Source: Aphanothece sacrum FPU1
GTDB taxonomy: Bacteria > Cyanobacteriota > Cyanobacteriia > Cyanobacteriales > Microcystaceae
Direction: 5' to 3'
Length of the DNA stretch: 64,000 nucleotides
NCBI RefSeq assembly: GCF_003864295.1
Contig: NZ_BDQK01000005.1
Location: 124,001-188,000, forward strand
This document shows, piece by piece, positions 1 through 8,895 of the stretch. Made by a program: the position numbers and the translations under genes. Under the pieces are notes generated by a model that searched no databases, was not told the origin of the DNA, and was given only the letters and a program-made list of their open reading frames with translations. How positions within the stretch are numbered: position 1 is the first letter of the stretch; every line of letters starts with the position of its first letter.

Positions 1-126
1 TTCTCCTACTGGTTGTGGCATTTCAATAATTACTCCATCATGCAATTCATAGAGTCCCCCTTCTAGTTTCCACTGGGCAAATTCTTCAAAGGTTACTGGT
101 TTAGTTTTAGCGATAACTTGAACCAT
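1..126 (-). CDS. Uma2 family endonuclease, N-terminal fragment cut by window edge
   Basis: The minus strand reads 42 codons from an ATG at 126 to the window edge without a stop. The peptide begins MVQVIAKTKPVTFEEFAQW and continues into GLYELHDGVIIEM, which resembles the N-terminus of Uma2 (DUF820) proteins, a PD-(D/E)XK-like family that is greatly expanded in cyanobacteria and has no firmly known function. The start codon is clear but the catalytic part lies outside the window. A second, complete Uma2 gene is at 27887. The family call rests on the short 'F..W...G.YEL.DG..IEM' pattern only. Confidence 0.6.
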   Translation of the reverse strand, partial: MVQVIAKTKPVTFEEFAQWKLEGGLYELHDGVIIEMPQPVGE

Positions 127-204
127 TTGTTTACCTACTTTATACTGATATTACCTAATTATAACTCAATACTATTAAATCGGGGCTATTTCATTCTCTA
201 AAAT

Positions 205-312
205 ACCCTAACCCTAAAGGGTTGGGCTATAGGAACAAAGCCCGCCTGCGCGGGCTATCCTATTAATATTTGAGCCTGCGTAGGCAGGCTTCGTTCCTAT
301 AGCTTCAGGCTT
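205..312. repeat. Dispersed stem-loop repeat (family R4), double inverted copy
   Basis: Several short inverted repeats are packed here: CCCTAAAGGG, GCCCGCCTGCGCGGGC, GCCTGCGTAGGC and a CAGGCTTCAGCCTG stem. The segments 'GGCTATAGGAACAAAGCC' and 'AGGCTTCGTTCCTATAGC' are reverse complements of each other in layout. The same pattern (stem, then TTYGTTTNTATAG, then another stem) recurs at 3234, 33970, 55097 and 60641. Confidence 0.55.
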
Positions 313-337
313 CAGCCTGTCGCGAGTATTTCTGCTA

Positions 338-625
338 TTAAATCGGGTCATTATTGAGGTTGACAAAATTATTTAAGTATTCATAAAATTCTCGAAATAA
401 AGGACATCTTTGTTGAACAATATTGGGATGTAAATTTAATAATAATAATGGTGTATGTTCTTTCTTAGAAAAACGATTTTGATCTATATTACTGCTTTAC
501 CACCAGGTTTCTGTCGAATAGGTGTTTTTCTGTCAAAGGTATAGTTAGGAAAATTCTTTTTTAAGAAGTTAATAAGTCCTCCATTTTCAAGCATAGAATG
601 ATGTCTATTTCGTCGTTTAATTATA
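338..625 (-). pseudogene. Degraded gene fragment of unknown family
   Basis: Two protein-like stretches lie in adjoining frames on the minus strand. The upstream one contains MLENGGLINFLKKNFPNY and ends at a TAG. The downstream one contains NRFSKKEHTPLLLLNLHPN and FREFYEYLNNFVNLNN and ends with TAA at 338. A single frame change near position 490 would join them into one reading. Composition looks like coding sequence, but I do not recognise the family. It is most simply the C-terminal remnant of an inactivated accessory gene beside the repeats of this region. Confidence 0.35.
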
Positions 626-712
626 ATTCAATAAGTGACTAAAAAATCAATTGTGTGTATCTATTTACTATTAAAAATTAATAATTACATTTTAATTTAT
701 TTCTTGCTATAA

Positions 713-890
713 TAAGTTCTTGGACATAAATAAACATAACCATCGCAAGATTGCTTCGGGGTGGTGTTAAACCAGTGAACAGTAAACAGTAAACAGTTAT
801 CAAAACTTTTAACTGATAACTGATAACTGATAACTGATAACTGAATAACCCCCCTCGCAATGACATTATTTATTTTTGTCCAGCTACTTA
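713..890. mobile_element. MITE-like element, family R2, with replaced interior
   Basis: The ends form an inverted repeat: TAAGTTCTTGGACATAAATA at the left and TATTTTTGTCCAGCTACTTA at the right. These are the same ends as the 124-bp elements at 53149 and 60885. The interior differs: it holds ATCGCAAGATTGCTTCGGGG, a run of AACTGATAACTGATAACTGA short tandem repeats, and CCCCCTCGCAATGAC. It has no transposase, so it would have to be mobilised in trans. Confidence 0.6.
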
Positions 891-893
891 GTT

Positions 894-971
894 GAGTTAG
901 AGTAATATAGTGAAGCAGGAAAAGTTGTTTCCGTTGAAGATGTAAAAGCTAAATTTAGATTACAAAAATGA
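894..971 (+). pseudogene. C-terminal remnant of an antitoxin-like gene
   Basis: Immediately after the right end of the R2 element the plus strand reads an open stretch ending YSEAGKVVSVEDVKAKFRLQK then TGA at 969-971. This resembles the C-terminal tail of small cyanobacterial antitoxin-like proteins (pattern 'Y..GK..S.E.VKAK'). An in-frame TAA at 903 and the adjoining mobile element mean that no intact gene is present. The family assignment comes from memory of such tails and is weak. Confidence 0.3.
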
Positions 972-1015
972 AAATTCTTTAGACAGAAACAGCGATTAAT
1001 CATTTGTCTTCTATC

Positions 1016-1178
1016 TACAATTATATAATTACATAAAATTTGTAGGGGCGGGTTTTTTACATAAATCAATGATTCTAAAAAAAAGTTAAATAAACCCGCC
1101 TCCACCTTTGCTAATAAACCATTCCGACTATATCAAAACCCGCCTTTGCTGTGTAATTAATTTTGCGCGCGCTACTTA
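1016..1178. repeat. Palindromic element R1 downstream of ureC
   Basis: This is a copy, in the opposite orientation, of the element at 13771-13948. Shared blocks are AAAATTTGTAGGGGCGGGTT, TTACATAAATCAATGATTCT, TTAAATAAACCCGCC, TATATCAAAACCCGCC and TGTGTAATTAATTTTGCGCG followed by CTACTTA. The GGCGGGTTT/AAACCCGCC arms can fold into a long hairpin. It ends 51 bp beyond the ureC stop codon. Confidence 0.7.
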
Positions 1179-1229
1179 TCATTAATTGTAAACATTGTAA
1201 CCTGTGACAGCCTAGAATAGTGTGTTACT

Positions 1230-2963
1230 TTAAAACAAAAAGTAACGCTGTGCCATCGGTAATTTTGCCATAGCTTCAGCCGTTAATAATTTACCATCGG
1301 CCCTCACTTCATAAGTTTCTGGATTTACTTCAATATGAGGAGTTGCATTATTATGAATCAGATTTGCTTTCCCAATATTACGAGTATTAGAAACAGCAAC
1401 AACCCTCGAAGTTAACCCCAAATTTTGCGGAATTTCTAACTCTAAACTTGCTTGAGACATAAAGGTTAAAGAAGTGGCCCCAATAGCCCCCCCAAACGCC
1501 CCAAACATCGGACGCATATACACAGGTTCAGGAGTAGGAATACTGGCATTAGGATCACCCATTTGCGCCCAAACTATCATCCCTCCTTTGATAACAACTT
1601 CCGGTTTTACCCCAAAAAAAGCAGGTTTCCATAAACATACATCCGCTAATTTTCCAGGTTCAATAGAACCCACATAAGTCGAAATTCCATGAGCGATCGC
1701 GGGATTAATTGTATACTTAGCAATATATCGTTTAGCCCGAAAATTATCATTATCTGAAGTGGTAGAAACCGGACTAGGAGACGATAAAAATCCTCGTTGT
1801 ACCTTCATCTTATGGGCAGTTTGCCAAGTCCTAATAATCACTTCTCCTACTCGTCCCATCGCCTGAGAATCAGAAGACATAATACTAATTACACCTAAAT
1901 CATGTAAAATATCCTCAGCCGCAATAGTTTCTTTTCTAATTCTTGAATCAGCAAATAAAACATCTTCGTCAATATTTGGGTCAAGATGATGACAAACCAT
2001 CAACATATCTCGATGTTCTGCAATAGTATTAATCGTATAAGGACGAGTGGGATTAGTAGAAGCAGGTAACACATTCGCATAGCTACAAACCCGCAAAATA
2101 TCAGGCGCGTGACCCCCTCCGGCCCCTTCCGTATGAAAAGTATGAATTACGCGATTTTTGAAGGCAGCGATGGTATTTTCCACAAATCCCGCCTCATTTA
2201 GCGTATCCGTATGAATGGCCACCTGTACATCATATTCATCGGCCACACTCAAACAAGTATCAATGGCCGCAGGAGTAGTTCCCCAGTCCTCATGCAGCTT
2301 TAACCCCAATGCCCCCGCTTTTATTTGTTGTACTAATCCATCAGGAACGCTACAATTACCCTTACCAAAAAATCCTAAATTGATGGGGAAAGCATCGGCC
2401 GCTTGTAACATCCGGTAAATATGCCAAGGGCCAGGAGTACAAGTAGTGGCAGTAGTTCCGGCGGCCGGCCCCGTTCCCCCTCCGATCATCGTGGTAATAC
2501 CCGATGCTAGGGCGGTTTCTATCTGTTGGGGACAAATGAAGTGAATGTGGGTATCGATGCCTCCAGGGGTCAAAATTCGCCCCTCTCCGGCGATGATTTC
2601 GGTGCCAGGGCCAATAATAATATCAATGTTATCTTGGGTGTAAGGATTCCCCGCTTTGCCAATTTTGTCAATTTTGCCGTTTTTTATGCCTATATCAGCT
2701 TTAACAATGCCCCAATGATCAAGTATTAAAGCATTAGTAATGACCGTATCAGCAGCCTGATCGTCCCCTTCTCCGTTAATAATAGGAGATTGTCCCATAC
2801 CATCCCGGATCACTTTCCCACCGCCAAATTTTACCTCCTCTCCGTATGTAGTATAGTCTGCTTCTACTTCAATCAGTAAATCGGTATCGGCTAGACGAAT
2901 GCGATCGCCGATAGTGGGGCCAAACATAGCAGCATATTTTTGACGATCCATACGATAACTCAT
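1230..2963 (-). CDS. ureC: Urease alpha (catalytic) subunit
   Basis: Cytoplasmic nickel enzyme that hydrolyses urea to ammonia and carbamate, the large subunit of the UreABC complex. The 577 residues match the usual length of about 570. Visible active-site elements are [14 protein letters not shown] (metal-binding histidines), [12 protein letters not shown] (the lysine that is carbamylated to bridge the two nickels), [22 protein letters not shown] and VCHHLDP (mobile flap histidines). An AGGAGAAACCCTC sequence precedes the ATG; a second ATG four codons later ([12 protein letters not shown]) is also possible. No ureA, ureB or accessory gene is adjacent, so the gene seems to be transcribed alone. 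An R1 palindrome follows its stop. Confidence 0.97.
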   Translation of the reverse strand: MSYRMDRQKYAAMFGPTIGDRIRLADTDLLIEVEADYTTYGEEVKFGGGKVIRDGMGQSPIINGEGDDQAADTVITNALILDHWGIVKADIGIKNGKIDKIGKAGNPYTQDNIDIIIGPGTEIIAGEGRILTPGGIDTHIHFICPQQIETALASGITTMIGGGTGPAAGTTATTCTPGPWHIYRMLQAADAFPINLGFFGKGNCSVPDGLVQQIKAGALGLKLHEDWGTTPAAIDTCLSVADEYDVQVAIHTDTLNEAGFVENTIAAFKNRVIHTFHTEGAGGGHAPDILRVCSYANVLPASTNPTRPYTINTIAEHRDMLMVCHHLDPNIDEDVLFADSRIRKETIAAEDILHDLGVISIMSSDSQAMGRVGEVIIRTWQTAHKMKVQRGFLSSPSPVSTTSDNDNFRAKRYIAKYTINPAIAHGISTYVGSIEPGKLADVCLWKPAFFGVKPEVVIKGGMIVWAQMGDPNASIPTPEPVYMRPMFGAFGGAIGATSLTFMSQASLELEIPQNLGLTSRVVAVSNTRNIGKANLIHNNATPHIEVNPETYEVRADGKLLTAEAMAKLPMAQRYFLF

Positions 2964-3036
2964 GAGGGTTTCTCCTAACTTTTCAATACTTTTTTTACTA
3001 AAGTTTATAATTTGTAGTCGATTGTTTGCTGCTAAT

Positions 3037-3112
3037 TTGGTGTATTAGAATTCGGGTAGGTTGGGTTTCGTGCCTCAACCCAACCTACCATCTATTGCCT
3101 TATTTTAACCCA
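3037..3112. repeat. Palindromic repeat with GTAGGTTGGGTT arms (family R5)
   Basis: The core GTAGGTTGGGTTTCGTGCCTCAACCCAACCTAC region is self-complementary. The whole stretch, from TTTGGTGTATTAG to CCATCTATTGCCTTATTTT, matches the reverse complement of the interior of the element at 33619-33741. Shorter relatives lie at 29460 and 30075. Confidence 0.6.
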
Positions 3113-3170
3113 CCATCTTAAGTATTGTAGCTCCGACATACATTTCATCTCAATTTAGCTTAATAATATT

Positions 3171-3198
3171 GTAGGGGTCAACGGCTGTTGACCCCTAC
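3171..3198. repeat. R3 palindrome (GTAGGGGTCAACGGCTGTTG...)
   Basis: A nearly perfect 28-bp palindrome: GTAGGGGTCAAC, GGCT, GTTGACCCCTAC. The same sequence recurs at 50765, 55033 and 57182, and in a variant form at 58451. Confidence 0.65.
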
Positions 3199-3233
3199 AA
3201 AACAGGCAAGATGCGGTGTTCCACACGTATAAT

Positions 3234-3306
3234 TTAGTCCACGAAGGTGGACTTTGTTTCTATAGGATAAGGCTTTAGCCTTTTATTAATTATTAGTTTA
3301 GCATAG
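3234..3306. repeat. R4 two-stem repeat
   Basis: Two hairpins in succession: AGTCCACGAAGGTGGACT, then AAGGCTTTAGCCTT, joined by TTGTTTCTATAGGAT. The 73 bases match the copy at 55097-55169 almost throughout, including the tail TTATTAATTATTAGTTTAG. Both copies lie beside an R3 palindrome. Confidence 0.6.
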
Positions 3307-3376
3307 TTTGTCCCGTAGAACCATATTTCTAACTGATAATTCTAAAAAACGTAAATAATAAAATTATTTCTACAAA

Positions 3377-3598
3377 TTACAATAGTTTGATAAACTCATC
3401 AATACTTAAATCAGCCCGTTTAATAATTGCGCTTAATGTCCCTTTTGCTACCGTTTTATGATTGGGAATAGTTACTTGACATTGAGGACTTTCTCTTACC
3501 ATTGTAATATGACTTCCTCTTTGCCTAAAAATCACAAAGCCTATTTTTTCTAATGCTTTAATACATTCTTTTCCAGAAATTATCGGTAATTTACTCAT
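3377..3598 (-). CDS. hicA: HicA family toxin (mRNA interferase)
   Basis: A 73-residue protein of the HicA/YcfA family: small, basic, with a dsRNA-binding-like fold. It reads MSKLPIISGKECIKALEKIG, then FRQRGSHITMVRE, where the histidine in GSH is the catalytic residue of the family, and IPNHKTVAKGTL. HicA toxins cleave mRNA at the ribosome. The start overlaps the hicB stop by 4 bp (ATGA), which indicates translational coupling, with the antitoxin gene first. All family motifs are present, so it looks intact. Confidence 0.9.
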   Translation of the reverse strand: MSKLPIISGKECIKALEKIGFVIFRQRGSHITMVRESPQCQVTIPNHKTVAKGTLSAIIKRADLSIDEFIKLL

Positions 3599-3825
3599 AC
3601 TGTAACAGAGGTAATTTCTATTTTGTCTTCGGGAATTAATTCACCTCTTTCTTGCAACACTTCTAAATGAAGTGTAATCGCTTCTTGAATATTTTGTAAA
3701 GCTTCTTGACGGGTTTCTCCCTGACTAATACATCCTGGAAGACTAGGCACTTCTGCAATAATATAACCATCTTCATCAGGATAAAGAAAAACAATTCTTT
3801 CGTTATTAATTTTATTGACTGTCAT
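3595..3825 (-). CDS. hicB: HicB family antitoxin
   Basis: A 76-residue protein with the partial RNase H-like fold of HicB: YPDEDGYIIAEVPSLPGC, then SQGETRQEALQNIQEAI and an acidic C-terminus. It neutralises HicA by direct binding. This is the short form without an obvious C-terminal helix-turn-helix or ribbon-helix-helix domain, so DNA binding, if any, would need another part of the complex. It lies directly upstream of hicA with a 4-bp overlap. A 12-bp perfect inverted repeat lies 40 bp upstream of its start (3865-3892). Confidence 0.9.
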   Translation of the reverse strand: MTVNKINNERIVFLYPDEDGYIIAEVPSLPGCISQGETRQEALQNIQEAITLHLEVLQERGELIPEDKIEITSVTV

Positions 3826-3864
3826 CTTTTTTAGAAATCGATAAGGCTATTTTTGCAATTATAA

Positions 3865-3892
3865 CACGAAAAGTATCTCAATACTTTTCGTG
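3865..3892. promoter_or_regulatory. Perfect inverted repeat upstream of hicBA
   Basis: CACGAAAAGTAT, CTCA, ATACTTTTCGTG: 12-bp arms with a 4-base spacer and no mismatch. It is 40 bp upstream of the hicB start codon, in the place expected for an autoregulatory operator. It could also be a transcript-end hairpin for the genes to its right, although it is about 160 bp from the HNH gene end. Confidence 0.45.
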
Positions 3893-4055
3893 AGTTAAAA
3901 ATGTTACGAAATTAGTCTAATATTTTATTAATAGTAGATTTATAACTGTTAATGATCGCCAAACAAGTTCTCGCCATTTTGTTGATCTTAGCTGTAAAAT
4001 AAATGAAAGCGAATATTGAAGACACGGAACCTATTTTAGAAACCGTTAATCCCAA

Positions 4056-4469
4056 TTAGGGATATCTATTTGCTTTTATTAACATTTGTCTTTCTAAAAT
4101 CCTTTCAGAATTATTAAATTGAAAAATTCGTGCCGTTACTTCACCAATATCTGTTATAGTTTGAATGATAGCATTGTCAAGATGAAAATGCTCTTTCCAT
4201 TGATCACGGCGAGGATTAAAAAATCTTATTAATTCTCCTGTTCGCCAAATAATTGATCCTAAATCTGTTCCTTTATTAAGGTTGCAAAAAATACAAGCAT
4301 AGGCTAAATTTTCCGGGGTTGTTTCTCCCCCATGTTTAAGACTGATGATGTGATCAACGTGACAACCAGAGAGACGATCCCTGGCTAAAATAAGACAATA
4401 CTCACATCTAAAATTAGCCCTTTGTGCAACTAATCTTCTTAATTCTATCCCTATATAAGTTCGAGACAT
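4056..4469 (-). CDS. HNH endonuclease family protein
   Basis: The 137-residue protein has a complete HNH core: CEYC at about residues 23-26, HVDHIISLKHGGETTPENLA (the first His and the Asn of the motif), and ACIFCNLNKG (second zinc CxxC and the final part). HNH proteins of this small stand-alone kind are common in cyanobacteria and cut DNA nonspecifically or are of unknown role. It starts 10 bp after the stop of the 90-residue gene at 4480, so the two form an operon. Substrate and function are unknown. Confidence 0.8.
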   Translation of the reverse strand: MSRTYIGIELRRLVAQRANFRCEYCLILARDRLSGCHVDHIISLKHGGETTPENLAYACIFCNLNKGTDLGSIIWRTGELIRFFNPRRDQWKEHFHLDNAIIQTITDIGEVTARIFQFNNSERILERQMLIKANRYP

Positions 4470-4479
4470 AATTACCCTT

Positions 4480-4752
4480 TTAGTGAGATTGCGCTGATTG
4501 AGTTTGCATGATAATGTATGCTTTAGCTTTAGCTAATGTAACAATATGTTCCAGCACTAAAAGTTCATCTAGTTCTTTCTGTTCTTCTGGCGTTAATTTT
4601 TCCAGTTTTGCTCGATAAATAAGGTCTTCTAACTGTTCTTGGGTACTCTCAGAATACTGGAAGTTGACTAAAGTTTCTGGTGTGACTCCTGCTGCCAGAA
4701 AATCGATAAACTCGTCATAAATTTTTCGTTGATTTTGAATTGATATAGTCAT
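4480..4752 (-). CDS. Hypothetical protein encoded before an HNH nuclease
   Basis: A 90-residue, acidic, probably all-helical protein: MTISIQNQRKIYDEFIDFLA at the start and a charged region KLTPEEQKELDELLVLEHI in the middle. There is no signal peptide or membrane helix. It lies 10 bp upstream of the HNH nuclease gene, so both are probably co-translated. I recognise no domain. A role as partner or inhibitor of the nuclease is only a guess from position and charge. Confidence 0.6.
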   Translation of the reverse strand: MTISIQNQRKIYDEFIDFLAAGVTPETLVNFQYSESTQEQLEDLIYRAKLEKLTPEEQKELDELLVLEHIVTLAKAKAYIIMQTQSAQSH

Positions 4753-4804
4753 TATTGTTTACCTAAAATAAATACTTTGTCTAGTGTATTTTCAACAAAA
4801 TCTC

Positions 4805-5170
4805 CTATCCAACCGCCGTAATTTCAATCACATTGCCATCAAAATCTTGAGTGAAACAAGCCCCTCGACCTGAACTACTTTTTTGAATCGGGCAATCATA
4901 ACTTTCTAAACGTTCGAGCATCTCATCCAAATTATCAACCTCAAAAGCAAGATGATAATTACGTCCCAATTTTTCTTTATTCGCCAAATTAACTATTAAA
5001 TTAGGATCAACAATCAAGTGAATTTGATAATCTCCTAACTGATACCAAACCCCCGAAAAATTCAAAGTCCGCTCAACCTTTTCTAACCCTAAAATAGTGC
5101 CATAAAAATATTCGGCTTTTTCTAGATCAGACACTAAAATAGAACTATGAAGATACCTAATTATTTTCAT
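4805..5170 (-). CDS. VOC (glyoxalase/bleomycin resistance) superfamily protein
   Basis: At 121 residues it is the size of one pair of beta-alpha-beta-beta-beta modules. It begins with the typical YLHSSILVSDLEKAEYFY followed by LGLEKVER. Candidate metal or substrate residues are His8 and the terminal glutamate in DFDGNVIEITAVG; the middle part NYHLAFEVDNLDEML supplies the second module. Its start is 9 bp after the prfA stop, so it may be the last gene of the prfA transcript. The substrate cannot be told from the sequence. Confidence 0.85.
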   Translation of the reverse strand: MKIIRYLHSSILVSDLEKAEYFYGTILGLEKVERTLNFSGVWYQLGDYQIHLIVDPNLIVNLANKEKLGRNYHLAFEVDNLDEMLERLESYDCPIQKSSSGRGACFTQDFDGNVIEITAVG

Positions 5171-5179
5171 ACTTTAATC

Positions 5180-6298
<1,119 letters not shown>

Positions 6299-6331
6299 TT
6301 AACCAGTTATTTCTACTTCTGATAAATAATG

Positions 6332-6360
6332 TTAACCCAGCAGAGTTTCTGCTGGGTTAA
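6332..6360 (-). terminator. Hairpin between rpmE and prfA
   Basis: A perfect inverted repeat TTAACCCAGCA / TGCTGGGTTAA with a 7-base loop, 17 bp after the rpmE stop codon and about 40 bp before the prfA start. No long T run follows on the minus strand, so it may be an attenuator or RNA-stability hairpin rather than a full terminator. Confidence 0.5.
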
Positions 6361-6377
6361 TTAAATAAACCTCTCGG

Positions 6378-6632
6378 TTATTCTGCTGGGGCATCAGATT
6401 TTTTGTCTTCTTTTTTACCCCCTTTGCCAAGCATTCCATAACGTTTTTGGAAACGATCAACCCGTCCTTCAGTATCAATAATTTTTTGAGTTCCTGTGAA
6501 AAAGGGATGATTTCCCGACCAGATTTCAACGTTAATTTGAGGTTTAGTCGAACCAACCGTCAGAACGTGTTCGCCATTACAAATGACTTTTGCTTCTGGA
6601 TACCAAGTAGGATGAATGTCAGGTTTAGCCAT
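6378..6632 (-). CDS. rpmE: 50S ribosomal protein L31
   Basis: An 84-residue L31 that starts [20 protein letters not shown] and contains [18 protein letters not shown] and [14 protein letters not shown]. The zinc-binding cysteines of the C+ form are absent apart from one Cys, so this is the zinc-independent type. It has a charged tail ending in [12 protein letters not shown]. It follows rpsI by about 30 bp. Confidence 0.96.
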   Translation of the reverse strand: MAKPDIHPTWYPEAKVICNGEHVLTVGSTKPQINVEIWSGNHPFFTGTQKIIDTEGRVDRFQKRYGMLGKGGKKEDKKSDAPAE

Positions 6633-6661
6633 AGTCTTGCTTGAGATAATAAACTGTTAAC

Positions 6662-7075
6662 TTATCGTTTAGAGTATTGAGGAGCTTTACGAGCTTTATG
6701 TAACCCGTATTTCTTACGCTCTGTCGCACGAGGATCTCTGGTTAAATAGCCTTCCGTTTTTAGAGGTTGACGATTTTCGGGAGCCAGTTGACATAAAGCT
6801 CTAGCTACACCTAGTTTAACCGCATCCGCTTGGCCAGTCAGTCCTCCCCCATGAGCATTAACTAGAATATCATAGTCATTTTCCAGTCCCAAAGTTTCTA
6901 AAGGAGCTTTCAGAGATTGGATATAGGCGGGAATACGGTTAAAATAGTCCTTTCCTGGTTTCTTATTCACAATAATTTCTCCAGTACCAGGGACTAAACG
7001 AACTCTAGCCACCGCCTCTTTACGACGACCTGTTCCCCAATAAACGACTTTATCTTTAGTATCAGTGGCTTGCAT
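6662..7075 (-). CDS. rpsI: 30S ribosomal protein S9
   Basis: S9 of 137 residues. It contains [16 protein letters not shown], then [20 protein letters not shown], and ends with the basic [15 protein letters not shown], the tail that reaches the decoding centre and contacts P-site tRNA. Its start codon shares one base with the rplM stop (TAATG), so rplM and rpsI are translationally coupled, as in most bacteria. Confidence 0.98.
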   Translation of the reverse strand: MQATDTKDKVVYWGTGRRKEAVARVRLVPGTGEIIVNKKPGKDYFNRIPAYIQSLKAPLETLGLENDYDILVNAHGGGLTGQADAVKLGVARALCQLAPENRQPLKTEGYLTRDPRATERKKYGLHKARKAPQYSKR

Positions 7076-7530
7076 TAGTTATCTCCGGCGGGAATAGTAT
7101 TAAGGATCAATTCTTCAGGTTGTTGAGCATCATGAGGATGACTCGCACCTGGATAGACTTTCATTTTGGTAAACAGTTTACGGCCCAAGGAATTTTTCGG
7201 TAACATTCCTTTAACCGCCTGTTCAATAATTCTTTCAGGAATACGGGCTTGCAGTTTCTCAAAATTCTCAACTTTCATCCCTCCTGGTCTACCAGAATGG
7301 CGACGGTAGAGTTTTTGACTACTTTTTTTGCCTGTTACCACCACTTTCTCAGCATTGACGACAATGACAAAATCCCCCGTATCTAGATGGGGAGTATAGG
7401 TAGGTTTGTTTTTGCCCCGTAAAATTTGAGCAATTTCAGACGCTAACCGGCCTAAACGCTGATCGGCTGCATCTACCACGTACCATTTCGGTTCGAGGTT
7501 ATTAATATTAGGAATTATGGTTTTGTTCAT
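7075..7530 (-). CDS. rplM: 50S ribosomal protein L13
   Basis: L13 of 151 residues, an early-assembly 23S rRNA-binding protein. Recognisable blocks are [36 protein letters not shown] and [15 protein letters not shown]. It is preceded by truA with a 39-bp gap and overlaps rpsI by one base. The truA-rplM-rpsI order after rplQ is usual in cyanobacteria. Confidence 0.98.
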   Translation of the reverse strand: MNKTIIPNINNLEPKWYVVDAADQRLGRLASEIAQILRGKNKPTYTPHLDTGDFVIVVNAEKVVVTGKKSSQKLYRRHSGRPGGMKVENFEKLQARIPERIIEQAVKGMLPKNSLGRKLFTKMKVYPGASHPHDAQQPEELILNTIPAGDN

Positions 7531-7569
7531 GAGAATTATCGAAGGTTTGTGTGATTTATTTCATGAGTA

Positions 7570-8448
7570 TTAACTCATAGAACAAGGAATTCGTCCCTGA
7601 GTCACCGATAAGGAGCTATCAAGAACTTGATTAAAGATAAACAGGGGTTGAGTATCAAACCAAACATGGGAGGGAAAAGGAAACTCCTCATAACCAACCC
7701 GCAACAGACACAGTCCTTGAGGGGGGGCCGAATATTTAACCTCTTCTCGCCGTTCCTTAACCCAAATATCGGTAAAATTGGCTAAGGAACGTTTTCCACT
7801 ACCGACTTCTACCAACATTCCCATCAACAAACGTACCATCCCGTATAAAAACCCATTGGCTTGAATTTCTACATGAATCAAAGGCCCTTGTTGGTAACAT
7901 TGAACCGCTTGAATGTCAACCCAAGAATGATCTCGATCAGAACCGGCCCGATGAAAAGCCGACAAGTGGTGCTTTCCCATCAGGGGGATTAAGGCCTCTT
8001 GCATCAAAAAAGGGTTTAAAGGCGAATGATAATAGTGCCAACTAAAAGGCTTCACAAACAGATTAGGTCGTTTGTCGGTGTAAAAGGTATAACGATAACG
8101 TCGCCATCGGGCCGAGAATCTGGCGTGCCATGTCAGAGGCACTGAGGCTGAGGCACGAATCAGAACGTCATCGGGTAAGCGAGGGTTGAGAATATCGGCC
8201 CAGCGCATCGCTGGAATGGGGCTAAAGGTATCAAAATGAGCGACTTGGGCAGCCGCATGAACTCCCGAATCAGTTCGTCCGGCCGCCTTTACATTCAGCC
8301 GATGGCCCAATACCTCGGTTATGGCTTTTTCTAACTCTTCTTGAACGGTTCGCTGCTTGGGTTGTCGCTGCCAGCCATGAAAATCGTTGCCTAAGTATTG
8401 AATGACTAAGGCAACTCGTTGTTTTTTTGATGAGGCAACATTTTCCAT
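7570..8448 (-). CDS. truA: tRNA pseudouridine(38-40) synthase
   Basis: TruA isomerises uridines 38-40 in the anticodon stem of tRNAs. The catalytic aspartate lies in AAGRTDSGVHAAAQVAHFDT, and other family blocks are VALVIQYLGNDFHGWQRQP and FLYGMVRLLMGML. Length 292 is a little above the usual 250-280 because of a C-terminal extension after LCLLRVGYEEF. It is embedded between rplQ and rplM. Confidence 0.96.
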   Translation of the reverse strand: MENVASSKKQRVALVIQYLGNDFHGWQRQPKQRTVQEELEKAITEVLGHRLNVKAAGRTDSGVHAAAQVAHFDTFSPIPAMRWADILNPRLPDDVLIRASASVPLTWHARFSARWRRYRYTFYTDKRPNLFVKPFSWHYYHSPLNPFLMQEALIPLMGKHHLSAFHRAGSDRDHSWVDIQAVQCYQQGPLIHVEIQANGFLYGMVRLLMGMLVEVGSGKRSLANFTDIWVKERREEVKYSAPPQGLCLLRVGYEEFPFPSHVWFDTQPLFIFNQVLDSSLSVTQGRIPCSMS

Positions 8449-8472
8449 AAGCTTACTCGTTCCTTGAACCCA

Positions 8473-8823
8473 TTAGACAAGCTCAATAATGGCCATTTCA
8501 GCATTATCCCCTCGGCGACGCAAAGTACGAACTACTCTAGTATAGCCGCCGTTACGGTTGCCATAGCGTTCTGGAGCTTCGGCAAACAGCTTATGAACTA
8601 ACTTTTTCTCATAGAGATAGCCTAACGCTTTACGTCTGGCCGACAGAGAACCTTCTTTAGCTAGAGTAATCATTCTGTCCACTTCGGCCCGCACCGCTTT
8701 GGCCCGGGTTTGGGTGGTTTGAATTTGACCGTGATGGATTAATTGAGTAGCCAGCGATCGCAGCAACGCTTTCCGTTGGTCGGCTGGTTTGCCTAGTTGA
8801 GGCACGCGACACCGATGACGCAT
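8473..8823 (-). CDS. rplQ: 50S ribosomal protein L17
   Basis: L17 of 116 residues starting [21 protein letters not shown] chose the ATG at 8823 rather than an upstream in-frame start at 8862, because L17 proteins begin exactly at MRH and an AGGAG lies 7-11 bases before this codon. The rest reads [20 protein letters not shown] and ends [11 protein letters not shown]. It follows rpoA closely, the usual alpha-operon order. Confidence 0.96.
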   Translation of the reverse strand: MRHRCRVPQLGKPADQRKALLRSLATQLIHHGQIQTTQTRAKAVRAEVDRMITLAKEGSLSARRKALGYLYEKKLVHKLFAEAPERYGNRNGGYTRVVRTLRRRGDNAEMAIIELV

Positions 8824-8895
8824 AGTGCTTGTTTCTCCTAATGGTAAAATTACCATGATCAATTATTCAAGAACAATGATCATGGGTAATAGGGG

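Noticed and set aside
884-1105. 73-codon minus-strand frame
   Set aside because: It runs through the R1 element and has no resemblance to a protein.
6332-6556. 74-codon minus-strand frame overlapping rpmE
   Set aside because: It overlaps L31 in another frame and includes the hairpin downstream.
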